A model generated the notes under the pieces. That model was not told where the DNA came from. It searched no databases and saw only the letters and a list, made by a program, of their open reading frames with translations. A DNA stretch of 64,000 nucleotides from Ferrovibrio sp. Its GTDB lineage: Bacteria; Pseudomonadota; Alphaproteobacteria; Ferrovibrionales; Ferrovibrionaceae. Below, piece by piece: positions 34,193-44,354 of the stretch (the first letter of the stretch is position 1; every line of letters begins with the position of its first letter). The position numbers and the translations under genes were made by a program. Location: positions 1-64,000 of the forward strand of contig NZ_JAHBYG010000006.1 in the NCBI RefSeq assembly GCF_019636075.1. The letters are read 5' to 3'.

Positions 34193-35949
34193 CCGGCCTG
34201 ATGCGTGCCGATGGCGCAGCGCCGGATCCGGCGCTGCTGCGCGCCATGCTGGATGCCATCGCCCATCGCGGCCCCGATGGCGAAGGCATCTATGCTGCCG
34301 ATGGCGTGGCTCTGGGCCAGCGCCGGCTTGCCATCATCGATCTGCAAACCGGCGATCAGCCTATCGTTGCGCCTGACGGCACGGCTTTGGTGGCCAATGG
34401 CGAGATTTACAATTACCGCGAATTATACGCCCGTCTGCCGGATCAGGCCTTTGCCACCAAATCCGATTGCGAGCCGCCGCTGCATCTCTATCGCAAGGAA
34501 GGCCTGGGCTTTACCGAGCATCTGCGCGGCATGTATGCGCTGGCGATTTACGATCCGGCCAGCCGGCAACTGCTGCTGACCCGAGATCCTTTCGGCATCA
34601 AACCACTCTATTACGCGCAGGCCGCCGGCCATTTGATTTTCGCATCCGAAATCGGCGCGTTATTCGCCACCGGCCTGCTGCAAAAGCAATTGCGACCCGA
34701 GGCGCGCGACGAATTGCTCAACCTGCAATTCACCACCGGCGCCGAAACCATCTTCAAGGGCGTCTACCGTCTGCTGCCGGGCGAATTGCTGGTCTGTGCC
34801 AAGGGCGAGATCATCGGCCATCACCGCCGCGCCGCGCTGGCGCCCGCTGTGCCCGATGCGATGGATGAACAGGCCGCGCTGCTGCGCCTGAATGCCGAAC
34901 TGGCCGAGGCGGTGGATTTGCATCAGCGCTCCGATGTGCCGTATGGATTGTTTCTGTCGGGCGGCATCGATTCCAGCATCCTGCTGGCCATGATGGCGCG
35001 GCTGAATGATCGTCCGGTGCTCAGCTATTCGCTGGGCTTTCCCGATAGCGGCCTGCATGACGAACGCGGCCTGGCGGAAAAACTGGCCCGGCAAGTTGGC
35101 GCGCAGCATCGCAGCGTGGATTTCGTGGAGGCGGATTTCTGGTCGCTGCTGCCGGTCATGGCACAGGCGATGGACGATCCGGCCGCCGATTATGCCTGCC
35201 TGCCCACGCTCAAGCTGGCGCAGCTTGCGGCCAGTGAAGTGAAGGTGGTGCTGTCGGGCGAGGGCGGCGACGAAATCTTCGCCGGCTATGGCCGCTATCG
35301 GTCGGCCACGCGATTTTTCTGGCGCAAGCCGATGCGGGCCAAGGGCACGCTGATCGGCCAGGGCCTGTATCGGCAGGATCCGGCCGAATGGCGCGCCGGT
35401 TTCGCCCAGGCCGAAGCCATGGCGGCAGAGCCGGGCGAAGATCGACTGCAAACCGCACAGCGCCTGGATATGGCCGATTGGCTGCCCAACGATCTGCTGC
35501 TCAAGGCCGATCGCTGCCTGATGCGCCATGCCCTGGAAGGCCGCACGCCGTTTCTGGATTGCGGCGAGGCCAGCCGCGCCGGGCTTTCGGCTTTTGGCTT
35601 CGGCCTGGCCGACAAGCTGAAGCTGCGCCATGGCCAAGGCAAATATCTGCTGCGGCAATGGCTGGCCCAGCATTTGCCCGAGGCCGAACCGTTTTCGCGC
35701 AAACGCGGCTTCACCGTGCCGGTGGGCCGGTGGATGGCCCATCGCGGTGGCAAGCTGGCACCGCTGGTGGCGGCCCAGCCCGGCGTGGTGGAATGCTTCC
35801 GGCCCGAGGCGGTGCAGGCGTTGTTTGCCTCCGGGGCGGAAAAACACGCCGCTGCTGCCTGGTCGATCTTGTTCTACGCGCTTTGGCACCAACATCATGT
35901 GATGGGCCGGTCTGCGGAAGGCGATGCCTTCGCTCTGCTGGCCGCATAG
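34180..35949 (+). CDS. asnB: Glutamine-hydrolysing asparagine synthetase (AsnB family)
   Basis: A 589-residue two-domain enzyme. MCGIAGLMRADG gives the N-terminal nucleophile Cys2, followed by the glutaminase domain (NGEIYNYREL, to about residue 200); the synthetase domain has the ATP P-loop LFLSGGIDSSILL near 260 and SGEGGDEIFAGYGRYR near 360. It overlaps the GT4 gene, which ties it to the glycan operon. AsnB paralogues inside polysaccharide loci often amidate sugars or acids instead of making free asparagine, so this could be a glycan-modifying amidotransferase. Confidence 0.9.
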   Translation: MCGIAGLMRADGAAPDPALLRAMLDAIAHRGPDGEGIYAADGVALGQRRLAIIDLQTGDQPIVAPDGTALVANGEIYNYRELYARLPDQAFATKSDCEPPLHLYRKEGLGFTEHLRGMYALAIYDPASRQLLLTRDPFGIKPLYYAQAAGHLIFASEIGALFATGLLQKQLRPEARDELLNLQFTTGAETIFKGVYRLLPGELLVCAKGEIIGHHRRAALAPAVPDAMDEQAALLRLNAELAEAVDLHQRSDVPYGLFLSGGIDSSILLAMMARLNDRPVLSYSLGFPDSGLHDERGLAEKLARQVGAQHRSVDFVEADFWSLLPVMAQAMDDPAADYACLPTLKLAQLAASEVKVVLSGEGGDEIFAGYGRYRSATRFFWRKPMRAKGTLIGQGLYRQDPAEWRAGFAQAEAMAAEPGEDRLQTAQRLDMADWLPNDLLLKADRCLMRHALEGRTPFLDCGEASRAGLSAFGFGLADKLKLRHGQGKYLLRQWLAQHLPEAEPFSRKRGFTVPVGRWMAHRGGKLAPLVAAQPGVVECFRPEAVQALFASGAEKHAAAAWSILFYALWHQHHVMGRSAEGDAFALLAA

Positions 35950-35958
35950 GAGACTCTC

Positions 35959-37296
35959 ATGGCTTACGATCTGCTGCTGCGTCATGGCATGGTGGCGACC
36001 CCGAATGGCATCGAGGCCACCGATATCGGCGTGCTGAATGGCCGTATCGTTGCCATCGGCGATCTCGGCCGGGCCGATGCCGCTGAGGTTTTCGATGCCA
36101 AGGGGCTTACGGTGCTGCCCGGTGTGATCGACACCCAGGTGCATTTCCGCGAGCCCGGGCTGGAGCATAAGGAAGATCTGAAAAGCGGCACGGCGGCTGC
36201 GGCTCTGGGCGGCGTGACGGCGATTTTCGAAATGCCCAACACCAAGCCGAATACGGCGACCGCCGAGGCGCTGAACGAAAAGCTCACCCGCGCCAAGGGC
36301 CGCACCTATACCGATCATGCGTTTTTCATCGGCGCCACCGGCGACAATATCGCCGCATTGCCCAAGCTGGAGCGCCTGCCCGGCTGTTCGGGCGTGAAGG
36401 TATTCATGGGTGCTTCCACCGGCGACCTGCTGGTACAGGATGATGCCACTTTGGAAAAGGTGCTGCGCAGCGGCAATCGCCGCGTGGCGATCCATGCCGA
36501 GGATGAGGATCGCATGCGGGCGCGCCGGCCGATTGCCGAAGCGCCTGGCGCCACCGCGCACGCCCATGCCGAATGGCGCGATGCCGAATCCGCGCGGCTG
36601 GCAACGGAACGCTTGCTGCGCCTGGCGCGCCGCGCCGGCCGCCGCGTGCATGTGCTGCATATCACCACCGGCATTGAACTGCCGCTGCTGGCGCAGAATC
36701 GCGATATCGCCACGGTGGAAACCACGCCGCAGCACCTGACCTTGTTCGCACCCGATTGTTATGACCGCCTGGGCACGCTGGCGCAGATGAATCCGCCGAT
36801 CCGCAGCAAGGAGCATCGCGATGCGCTGTGGCAGGCGGTGCGCGATGGCGTGATCGATGTGATCGGTTCCGACCACGCGCCGCATACGTTGGAGGAAAAG
36901 GCGCAGCCCTATCCGGCCAGCCCCAGCGGCATGCCTGGCGTGCAAACCCTGCTGCCGCTGCTGCTGGATCATATGAACCAGGGCCGCCTCACCTTGCAGC
37001 GCCTGATCGATCTCACCTCGGCTGGGCCGCAGCGTATCTACGGCATCGCCGGCAAGGGCCGCATCGCGCTGGGCTATGATGCGGATTTCACCATCGTGGA
37101 TCTGAAGGCCCGGCGGGTGATCGAGAAAGACTGGCTGGCCTCGAAATGCGGTTGGTCGCCCTTCGAGGGCATGCAGGTTACCGGCTGGCCGATGGCCACC
37201 ATCGTGCGCGGCCATTTTGCCATGCGCGATGGCCAGCTCGGCGCGCCGATCGGCGAGCCGGTGCGGTTCGTCGAAACATTTCCCGCCCAGGCATGA
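35959..37296 (+). CDS. Dihydroorotase-family amidohydrolase with Gln in the HxH motif
   Basis: A 445-residue amidohydrolase very like alphaproteobacterial dihydroorotases: LPGVIDTQVHFREPGLEHKEDL, VTAIFEMPNTKPNT, GVKVFMGASTGDLL, and DVIGSDHAPHTLEEK carrying the catalytic Asp. It would close N-carbamoyl-aspartate to dihydroorotate in pyrimidine synthesis. The first metal motif is Gln-Val-His near residue 60 where classical enzymes have His-x-His. I believe this form recurs in related bacteria, so it may be normal for the subfamily. It starts nine bases after asnB, an unusual partner. Confidence 0.82.
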   Translation: MAYDLLLRHGMVATPNGIEATDIGVLNGRIVAIGDLGRADAAEVFDAKGLTVLPGVIDTQVHFREPGLEHKEDLKSGTAAAALGGVTAIFEMPNTKPNTATAEALNEKLTRAKGRTYTDHAFFIGATGDNIAALPKLERLPGCSGVKVFMGASTGDLLVQDDATLEKVLRSGNRRVAIHAEDEDRMRARRPIAEAPGATAHAHAEWRDAESARLATERLLRLARRAGRRVHVLHITTGIELPLLAQNRDIATVETTPQHLTLFAPDCYDRLGTLAQMNPPIRSKEHRDALWQAVRDGVIDVIGSDHAPHTLEEKAQPYPASPSGMPGVQTLLPLLLDHMNQGRLTLQRLIDLTSAGPQRIYGIAGKGRIALGYDADFTIVDLKARRVIEKDWLASKCGWSPFEGMQVTGWPMATIVRGHFAMRDGQLGAPIGEPVRFVETFPAQA

Positions 37297-37305
37297 GACC
37301 CAGTA

Positions 37306-37635
37306 ATGAGGCTGCTTGCCTGGCTGGCGCGCTGGCTGCTGCATCGCAGATTGGAGAAGGCCGGCATGGATTGGGTGAAGATCGAACATCTTGAGGTCGA
37401 TCCGCCGGCCAAGCGCATAACGGCGCTGCTGCGGCTGGAAGGCGAAGCCGAGCCGGTGCGCCTGGTGCTGCATTATCGCAACGACGCCGATCGCCTGGTG
37501 GCCGAACGCGTGGATGTGAGCAAACCCTGGGCGCAGAAGCTGGCCATGCAATGGCTGAACGACATCAATGCCCAGGCCGCGAAAAGCCAGGCCGAGAATC
37601 CGGCCATCGCCAAATTGCTGCGCGCGCTGCTTTAG
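37306..37635 (+). CDS. Small protein of unknown function after the dihydroorotase gene
   Basis: A 109-residue protein I do not recognise. The first 17 residues (MRLLAWLARWLLHRRLE) form a basic amphipathic helix that could attach it to the membrane; the rest reads as a short beta/alpha unit (IEHLEVDPPAKRITALLRLEGEAEPVRLVLHY) and an acidic-basic C-terminal helix. It starts nine bases after the dihydroorotase stop and ends the operon, just before the palindromic repeats. Its regular codon use supports a real gene. Confidence 0.6.
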   Translation: MRLLAWLARWLLHRRLEKAGMDWVKIEHLEVDPPAKRITALLRLEGEAEPVRLVLHYRNDADRLVAERVDVSKPWAQKLAMQWLNDINAQAAKSQAENPAIAKLLRALL

Positions 37636-37670
37636 CCGCGCTCCGAGCCGATGCGACGCGGTCGCTGAAC

Positions 37671-37759
37671 CATGGACCACCGGAACACGTCCGGTGGTGA
37701 CGGATTTAGGCCGGGTCTCTTATTCGGCGTCACCCTCGGATTTATTCCGAGGGTCCATG
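37671..37759. repeat. Pair of inverted REP/BIME-like palindromic units
   Basis: Unit 1 (37671-37703) has a CATGGACC head, an ACCGGA/TCCGGT stem and a GGTGACG end. Unit 2 (37727-37759) is the same element reversed: GCGTCACC, stem CTCGG-ATTTATT-CCGAG, then GGTCCATG. Heads are conserved while stems differ. A matching pair occurs at 49693-49783. Located between a + and a - gene, it may also act as terminator or mRNA stabiliser. Confidence 0.85.
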
Positions 37760-37776
37760 CCCGATGCGGCGCGCGG

Positions 37777-38079
37777 TCAATGCAGCCGCAATTCGGCCTC
37801 GGCCGCGCGGAATTGCGCCGGCCGTACCAGTTGCGCCGAAACCACCCGCACCGAATGCAGCTTGCCATCCAGCCTGGCTTCCCAGAAAGCCAGGAATTTC
37901 TGCAGGCTGGGGAATTTCGGCGCCAGATCGTATTCCTGCCACAGATAGGTTTGCAGCAGGGCGGGATGATCCGGCATGTGGTAGAGGATTTCCGCCGTGG
38001 TCAGGCGGTAGCGCAGCATCTTTTCAAGCTGCTCGGCTTCGGTGGAAGTCCGTGAAACGGAACCGGCATCAAACTGCAT
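37777..38079 (-). CDS. usg: Usg-family protein
   Basis: A 100-residue protein matching the Usg family of alphaproteobacteria (named for its place near tryptophan genes in Caulobacter): LTTAEILYHMPDHPALLQTYLWQEYDLAPKFPSL is the family core, with a closing L-H-S-V-x-V and E-L-R-L-H. The biochemical role is unknown. Here it stands alone between palindromic repeats and an SDR gene, away from trp genes. The C-terminal LRLH end is conserved in relatives I recall, so the gene is full length. Confidence 0.88.
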   Translation of the reverse strand: MQFDAGSVSRTSTEAEQLEKMLRYRLTTAEILYHMPDHPALLQTYLWQEYDLAPKFPSLQKFLAFWEARLDGKLHSVRVVSAQLVRPAQFRAAEAELRLH

Positions 38080-38202
38080 GTCGCCTCCATGAATCGCATA
38101 CTCAGCGTGTAAAAGCCTGCCGAATATTCTGGATGCGATGCAACGGGATTTTCACATCACGGCAAAGATTGGCACTCGCCTGAATCGAGCGCCAATAATC
38201 GC

Positions 38203-38961
38203 CTAGCCGCGGCCCACGAAAGGCATCGTGGTGGCCATGATGGTCATGAACAGGATGTTCGATTCCGGCGGCAGGGTGGCGATCTGCACCACGGCGGCGG
38301 CCACATGGTTCACATCCATGCGCGGCTCGATCATCATCTCGCCATTGGGCTGCAGCACGCCCTTGGTCATGCGTTCGGTCATTTCGGTGGCGGCGTTGCC
38401 GATATCGATCTGGCTGCATGTGATGCCGAATTTGCGGCCATCCAGCGCGGTGGATTTGGTCAGTCCGGTGATGGCATGCTTGGTGGAGGTGTAAGGCGCC
38501 GAAAAGGGGCGCGGCGCATGGGCCGAGATCGAGCCGTTATTGATGATGCGGCCGCCGCCCGGCTGCTGCCGGCGCATCAGGCCGAAGGCTTCCCGCGTGC
38601 AGAGGAAGGCGCCGGTCAGGTTGGTGTTCACCACTGCCAGCCATTGCTCCACGCTCAATTCGTCCATCGGCACGGCGGGCGCACCGATGCCGGCATTGTT
38701 GAACAATACATCAAGCCGCCCGAAGCGTTTTTCGGTTGCCGCAAAAAGATTGCGCACCACCACGGCATCGCCCACATCGCCGGCAACGCCGATGGCATCG
38801 GCGCCGGCTTCCTGGCAGGCGCGCACGGCGGCATCCAGCTCGGCCATGCGGCGCCCGGTCAGCGCCAGGTCGAATCCGGCCTTGGCCAGAGCGATGGCCG
38901 ATGCCTTGCCGATGCCGGCGGTGGCGCCGGTAACCAGGGCGACTTTACGCTGGGTGTTCAT
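38203..38961 (-). CDS. SDR-family oxidoreductase
   Basis: A 252-residue classical short-chain dehydrogenase/reductase. [10 protein letters not shown] near residue 11 binds the NAD(P) phosphate, NNAGIG near 90 stabilises the core, NGSISA holds the Ser, and YTSTKHA gives Tyr and Lys of the catalytic set. The cofactor loop ALTGRR suggests NADP. The nearest relatives are general 3-ketoacyl or alcohol dehydrogenases; substrate unknown. It lies 67 bases downstream of ccrM on the same strand, with no obvious functional tie. Confidence 0.88.
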   Translation of the reverse strand: MNTQRKVALVTGATAGIGKASAIALAKAGFDLALTGRRMAELDAAVRACQEAGADAIGVAGDVGDAVVVRNLFAATEKRFGRLDVLFNNAGIGAPAVPMDELSVEQWLAVVNTNLTGAFLCTREAFGLMRRQQPGGGRIINNGSISAHAPRPFSAPYTSTKHAITGLTKSTALDGRKFGITCSQIDIGNAATEMTERMTKGVLQPNGEMMIEPRMDVNHVAAAVVQIATLPPESNILFMTIMATTMPFVGRG

Positions 38962-39028
38962 ACGCGGTTTCCTCCGATGGCGTTTCCGCCATCAGTCTGG
39001 CGCGCAGCCAGCCGGGAAACAAGCGTCG

Positions 39029-40315
<1,287 letters not shown>

Positions 40316-40328
40316 TGAGTGGCAAATC

Positions 40329-40970
40329 CTAGATTTGGTGGGCAAACCGCCTAAGCGGCGCGAAATCTAGTCTGTGATGCCGTGTGGCGCCCAACCGCTC
40401 CAGCCCCTCGCGGTGAATTGCCGTGCCATACCCCTTGTTGCTGCCCCAGCCATAACCGGGATAGCGGCCATCCAGCCGCTGCATCAGGCGGTCGCGGATC
40501 ACCTTGGCGATGATCGAGGCGGCGGCAATCGAGAGGCATTTGGCATCGCCGTCCACCACGGCGGTGGCCGGGCAGGGCAGATCGCGTGGGCAATGCTTGC
40601 CATCGATCAGCGCATGGCCGGGCTGTTGCGGCAGCGCCAGAACGGCGCGGCGCATGGCCAGCAGGCTGGCCTGCAGGATGTTGAATTGCGAAATCTCCGC
40701 CACGCTGGCGGCGCCCACGCCCACCAGGGCATTGGCCCGGATCGCTGCGAACAGGGCTTCGCGCTTGGCTTCGCTCAGGGCTTTCGAATCATCGATGCCG
40801 CTGGGCAGGCGTGCGGGATCCAGAATGGCGGCTGCCGCCACCACCGGTCCGGCCCAGGGGCCGCGCCCGGCCTCGTCTACGCCGCAGATCGGGCCGCAGA
40901 TCGGGCCGCCGCCGGCACCGGACAGGCGGATTTCCATGCTCAGATCGGGTTGGGGCCGTTTTGTTGCCAT
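40329..40970 (-). CDS. rnhB: Ribonuclease HII
   Basis: A 213-residue enzyme that removes RNA from RNA-DNA hybrids. [18 protein letters not shown] gives the DEAGRG active-site motif (about residues 30-47), LIDGKHCP the third acidic residue and [17 protein letters not shown] the conserved helix. The N-terminus includes a short GPICGPIC duplication from 12-bp repeats (40881-40904) directly before the catalytic Asp. It precedes ccrM on the same strand, an order seen in other alphaproteobacteria. Confidence 0.95.
   Translation of the reverse strand: MATKRPQPDLSMEIRLSGAGGGPICGPICGVDEAGRGPWAGPVVAAAAILDPARLPSGIDDSKALSEAKREALFAAIRANALVGVGAASVAEISQFNILQASLLAMRRAVLALPQQPGHALIDGKHCPRDLPCPATAVVDGDAKCLSIAAASIIAKVIRDRLMQRLDGRYPGYGWGSNKGYGTAIHREGLERLGATRHHRLDFAPLRRFAHQI
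40881..40910. repeat. 12-bp tandem repeat at the RNase HII N-terminus
   Basis: GCCGCAGATCGG is repeated at 40881-40892 and 40893-40904 with a partial third copy, giving GPICGPICG on the (-) strand one residue ahead of the active-site Asp. The period is divisible by three. Confidence 0.9.
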
Positions 40971-41061
40971 GATCGCCTATTATATCTGCTGCGCGCTTGC
41001 CCGGTATCGGCGGCAGTGAAAGAATTACAGGGAAAGCTTGGCGGCCAATAGGGAGACGTTC

Positions 41062-41856
41062 ATGAGCCAGATTGATCCGGATGGCGAAATCCTCACCCGT
41101 CTCGAAGACGGCGTGTTCGTCATCGGCATCAACCGGCCGGCCAAGTATAACGGCTTCACGCCAAAAATGCTGCGCGAGTTGTCTGCCGCCTATACCGCCT
41201 TCGAGCGCGAGGACAAGGCGCGCGTGGGTCTGCTCTATGCCGAGGGCCCGCATTTCACCGCCGGGCTGGATCTGCCCAAGGTGGCGCCGCTGATGGGCAA
41301 GAACAATCTGCTGGTCGGCCTGGGCCAGATCGATCCTTGCAATAACCAGTCGCCGTTTCGCAGCAAGCCGCTGGTGGCTGCCGTGCAGGGCATCACGTAT
41401 ACGCTGGGCATCGAATTGATGCTGGCGGCCGATATGGTGGTGGCGGCCAGCGATTGCCGCTTCAGCCAGTTGGAAGTGAAGCGCGGCATCATGGCCACGG
41501 GCGGTGCCACCATCCGCATGGTGGAGCGCGCCGGCTGGGGCAATGCCATGCGCTATCTGCTCACCGGCGACGAATTCGATGTGGCCACCGCTTTGCGGTT
41601 CGGCTTCGTGCAGGAAGTGACCGAGCCCGGCGGCCAATATGCCGAAGCCATGCGGCTGGCGCGCAGTATCGCCGCGCAGGCGCCGCTGGCTCTGGCTGCC
41701 ACCATCCGCAATGCGCGGCTGGCGGTGGAACATGGCCCGATGGCGGCGGTGGAGGATTTCCGTGCCACGCAGCAGGTGTTGATGCAAAGCCAGGATGTGA
41801 AGGAAGGCGTGGCCAGCTTCGTGGAGCGCCGGCCGGCGCGGTTCACCGGGCAATGA
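41062..41856 (+). CDS. Crotonase / enoyl-CoA hydratase family protein
   Basis: A 264-residue crotonase-fold enzyme. HFTAGLDLPKV near residue 68 and AAVQGITYTLGIELMLAADMVVA near 112 form the oxyanion hole and CoA pocket; SQLEVKRGIMATGGATIRM covers the usual catalytic region. GGGAG precedes the ATG at 41062, which removes eight residues of an upstream extension. The protein acts on acyl-CoA thioesters (hydration, isomerisation or decarboxylation). It overlaps the M48 protease gene by ATGA, although their jobs seem unrelated. Divergent from rnhB, 91 bases away. Confidence 0.87.
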   Translation: MSQIDPDGEILTRLEDGVFVIGINRPAKYNGFTPKMLRELSAAYTAFEREDKARVGLLYAEGPHFTAGLDLPKVAPLMGKNNLLVGLGQIDPCNNQSPFRSKPLVAAVQGITYTLGIELMLAADMVVAASDCRFSQLEVKRGIMATGGATIRMVERAGWGNAMRYLLTGDEFDVATALRFGFVQEVTEPGGQYAEAMRLARSIAAQAPLALAATIRNARLAVEHGPMAAVEDFRATQQVLMQSQDVKEGVASFVERRPARFTGQ

Positions 41857-43340
41857 TCGGGATGAATGGCATGAAGCTGCTACGCGGCCTTGTCCTGCTC
41901 TGTGCGCTGCTGGCATTGCCGGTCTGTGGGCCGGCGCAGGCGCAGATTTTCATGTCGCCGGAAAAAGCCAAGCAGGTCGGCGCCGAAGAGCATCCGAAAA
42001 TCCTGAAAGAGTTCGGCGGGGTTTACGACGATCCGGAAATCGGCGCCTATGTGGCCACGATTGCCGGCAGGCTGGCCGGGCAATCGGGCATTCCGGCCGG
42101 CGAGTTTCATTTCACCGTGCTGGATAGCCCGGTGGTGAATGCCTTCGCGCTGCCGGGCGGCTATGTCTATATCACGCGCGGCACGCTGGCCCTGGCCAAT
42201 AACGAGGCCGAGGCCGGCGCGGTGCTGGGCCATGAGATCGGCCATGTGGTGGCCAAGCATTCCGAACAGCGTTACGACCGCGCCATCGGCACCAATATCC
42301 TCACCGCCGGCGGCGCCATTCTGGGCTCGATCTTTCTCGGCCAGGGCGCCGGCGATTTGATCGGCCAGGTCGGCAGCGTGGCGGGCGGCGCCTATCTGGC
42401 CGGTTTCAGCCGCGAGAATGAATTCGAGGCCGATCTGATCGGTCTGCGCCTGCTCGGCCATGTCGGTTATGCGCCGATCGCCGCTGCCGGCTTTTTGCAA
42501 TCGCTGTCGGATTATTCCGATCTGGAAACCCGCATCGCCGGCCAGGCCGGGCGCGACCGCACCATGGATATGTTCGCCACCCACCCGCGCGGGCCCGACC
42601 GCGTGCAGCGTGCCATGGATGAGGCGCAAAGCCAGCCGGCGCATCCGATTTATCGGCGCGATGAATATCTCGACCGCATCAACGGCCTGCTCTATGGCGA
42701 CGATCCCAAGCAGGGTGTGGTGCGCGGCAATACGTTCAGCCATCCCGATCTGCGGCTCAGCTTCACCGCGCCCGATGGCTGGCGCATCATCAACCGCCCC
42801 GATGCGGTGCTGGTGCGCGGGCCGGATAGCATCGGTCAATTGCAATTCGACATGGAACGCGACAAGCGCAAGCGCGATTCCGCGCGCGACATGCTAGATT
42901 ACATCACCCGCAGTTGGGCCAGCAATCTGCGTTTTTCCAGCACCGATCGGTTCGATGTGAACGGCATGCCGGCCGCCCTTGCCGCCAGCCGCATCCAATC
43001 CAAGGATGGCAGCACGCTGGATGTGCGGCTGGTGGCGGTTCGCATGCCCGATGGGCAGATCGTGCGTTTCGTCATCTCGGCGCGTCCGCAATCCATGGCC
43101 GGCATCGAACCTTCGATGATCCGCGCCGTGCATTCCTTGCGCTATCTCACCCCCGATCAGGCCAAGGCGATCCAGCCGCTGCGCCTGAAGGTGATCAATG
43201 CGCAGGCCGGCGATACTTCGGATACGCTCGCCCGCCGCATGCCGGCCGGCAATTTCCAGCGCGAGCGGTTCCGTGTGCTCAACGGCTTGCGCGAGGGCGA
43301 GGAAATCCGCCCCGGCGAACGCGTGAAGATCGTGGAATAG
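41853..43340 (+). CDS. M48-family periplasmic metalloprotease (BepA-like)
   Basis: A 495-residue exported protease: signal peptide to about residue 30 (ending GPAQAQ), M48 domain with zinc motif LGHEIGHVVAKH near 130 and the distal Glu in ENEFEADLIG near 190, then a C-terminal part (about 280-495) that lacks the TPR repeats of BepA and ends in an ETR-like motif rich in LRxGExxRPGExxKIVE, suggesting a LysM-like or envelope-binding end. It likely degrades misfolded outer-membrane proteins. The first ATG overlaps the crotonase stop; ATGs at 41862 and 41871 are alternatives. Confidence 0.88.
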   Translation: MIGMNGMKLLRGLVLLCALLALPVCGPAQAQIFMSPEKAKQVGAEEHPKILKEFGGVYDDPEIGAYVATIAGRLAGQSGIPAGEFHFTVLDSPVVNAFALPGGYVYITRGTLALANNEAEAGAVLGHEIGHVVAKHSEQRYDRAIGTNILTAGGAILGSIFLGQGAGDLIGQVGSVAGGAYLAGFSRENEFEADLIGLRLLGHVGYAPIAAAGFLQSLSDYSDLETRIAGQAGRDRTMDMFATHPRGPDRVQRAMDEAQSQPAHPIYRRDEYLDRINGLLYGDDPKQGVVRGNTFSHPDLRLSFTAPDGWRIINRPDAVLVRGPDSIGQLQFDMERDKRKRDSARDMLDYITRSWASNLRFSSTDRFDVNGMPAALAASRIQSKDGSTLDVRLVAVRMPDGQIVRFVISARPQSMAGIEPSMIRAVHSLRYLTPDQAKAIQPLRLKVINAQAGDTSDTLARRMPAGNFQRERFRVLNGLREGEEIRPGERVKIVE

Positions 43341-43357
43341 CCATCGGTCGCATTGCC

Positions 43358-44254
43358 ATGAACCTGCGCCAGATGGAGTTGTTTCATGCGATCATGCGCA
43401 CCGGCTCGATCACGGCTGCGGCGCGGCTGCTCAATGTGACCCAGCCGGCGGTGAGTGCCGGGCTGAAACATTGCGAAACCCAGTTGAAGATGAAGCTGTT
43501 CGAGCGGGTGAGCGGACGTTTGCAACCCACGCCCGAGGCCGAGGCGCTGTTTCCCGAGATCGAGGGGATTTTCGCCAAGGTGGAGGCGGTGGGCCATCTC
43601 ACCAAGGATTTGCAGGGCGGCCGGCTGGGCAACCTGTCGATTGCCGCCGGCTTTCCCATGGCCAACAGTTTCGTGGCCCAGGCCTTGTCGGGTTTCCTGG
43701 TGCAGCGGCCGCGTTTGCGAGTGACCGTGCAGGCGCTTACCTCGCAGCAGGTGATCAATCAGGTGGTGAACCGCGAGGCCGAACTCGGCATCATTTACGA
43801 ACCGGTGGTGAGCGAGGCCATCGAGACCGAGAAGCTCGCCCAGGCGCGGCTGGCCTGTATCATGCGGCCCGATCACCCGCTGGCCCGCCTGCGCGAAATC
43901 CGCATCCGCGATCTCGCCGGCCAGCCGCTGATCACCTATCTGCCGCAGGCCATGCTGCGCGCCCATGTGGATCACGCCTTCAGTCGCGCCGGTTTCGTGC
44001 CCGATATCGTTGCGCAGGTGGATCGGTCGATCACCGGCGCCATGATGGCGCGCTATGGCGCCGGCATTGCCCTGGTGGAGCCTTTCCTGGTCTCGGCGCT
44101 GGAAACCCCGCATCTGGTGGCACGCCCGTTGCGTCCGGCCATCGAGATCGGCGTGTTGCTGATCCGCAATCGCGCCGCGCCGCGTTCGCGTATCGGCGAT
44201 GCCTTTGTTGCGCATCTGAAGACGCTTCTGCGCCAGCGCGGCACGCATAAATAG
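43358..44254 (+). CDS. LysR-family transcriptional regulator
   Basis: A 298-residue LysR regulator: helix-turn-helix at residues 1-60 (MRTGSITAAARLLNVTQPAVS) and a substrate-binding domain starting GRLGNLSIAAGFP. It lies 17 bases after the M48 gene and 100 bases before the HpaI-type aldolase gene on the same strand. Because the aldolase, Bug protein and Rieske oxygenase genes follow, it is the most likely regulator of that group, but LysR regulators normally face their targets, so this is a guess from position. Confidence 0.88.
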   Translation: MNLRQMELFHAIMRTGSITAAARLLNVTQPAVSAGLKHCETQLKMKLFERVSGRLQPTPEAEALFPEIEGIFAKVEAVGHLTKDLQGGRLGNLSIAAGFPMANSFVAQALSGFLVQRPRLRVTVQALTSQQVINQVVNREAELGIIYEPVVSEAIETEKLAQARLACIMRPDHPLARLREIRIRDLAGQPLITYLPQAMLRAHVDHAFSRAGFVPDIVAQVDRSITGAMMARYGAGIALVEPFLVSALETPHLVARPLRPAIEIGVLLIRNRAAPRSRIGDAFVAHLKTLLRQRGTHK

Positions 44255-44354
44255 CAGTTATGGATTTCCGCTGATTTTTGATTGGACGCTTATGGCCTTG
44301 CTTGCCAGACTGCCGGCGTTTCCGAATCAGATGCGTTGATGGCAGCGAGTAATC

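Noticed and set aside
34660-37680. Antisense open frame of about 1000 codons opposite asnB and the dihydroorotase gene
   Set aside because: It is a shadow of two clear genes caused by high GC content; it is rich in His, Arg and Gln and has no domain pattern.
37671-37759. Insertion sequence remnant
   Set aside because: No transposase fragment is present, and paired inverted short palindromes fit REP/BIME repeats better.
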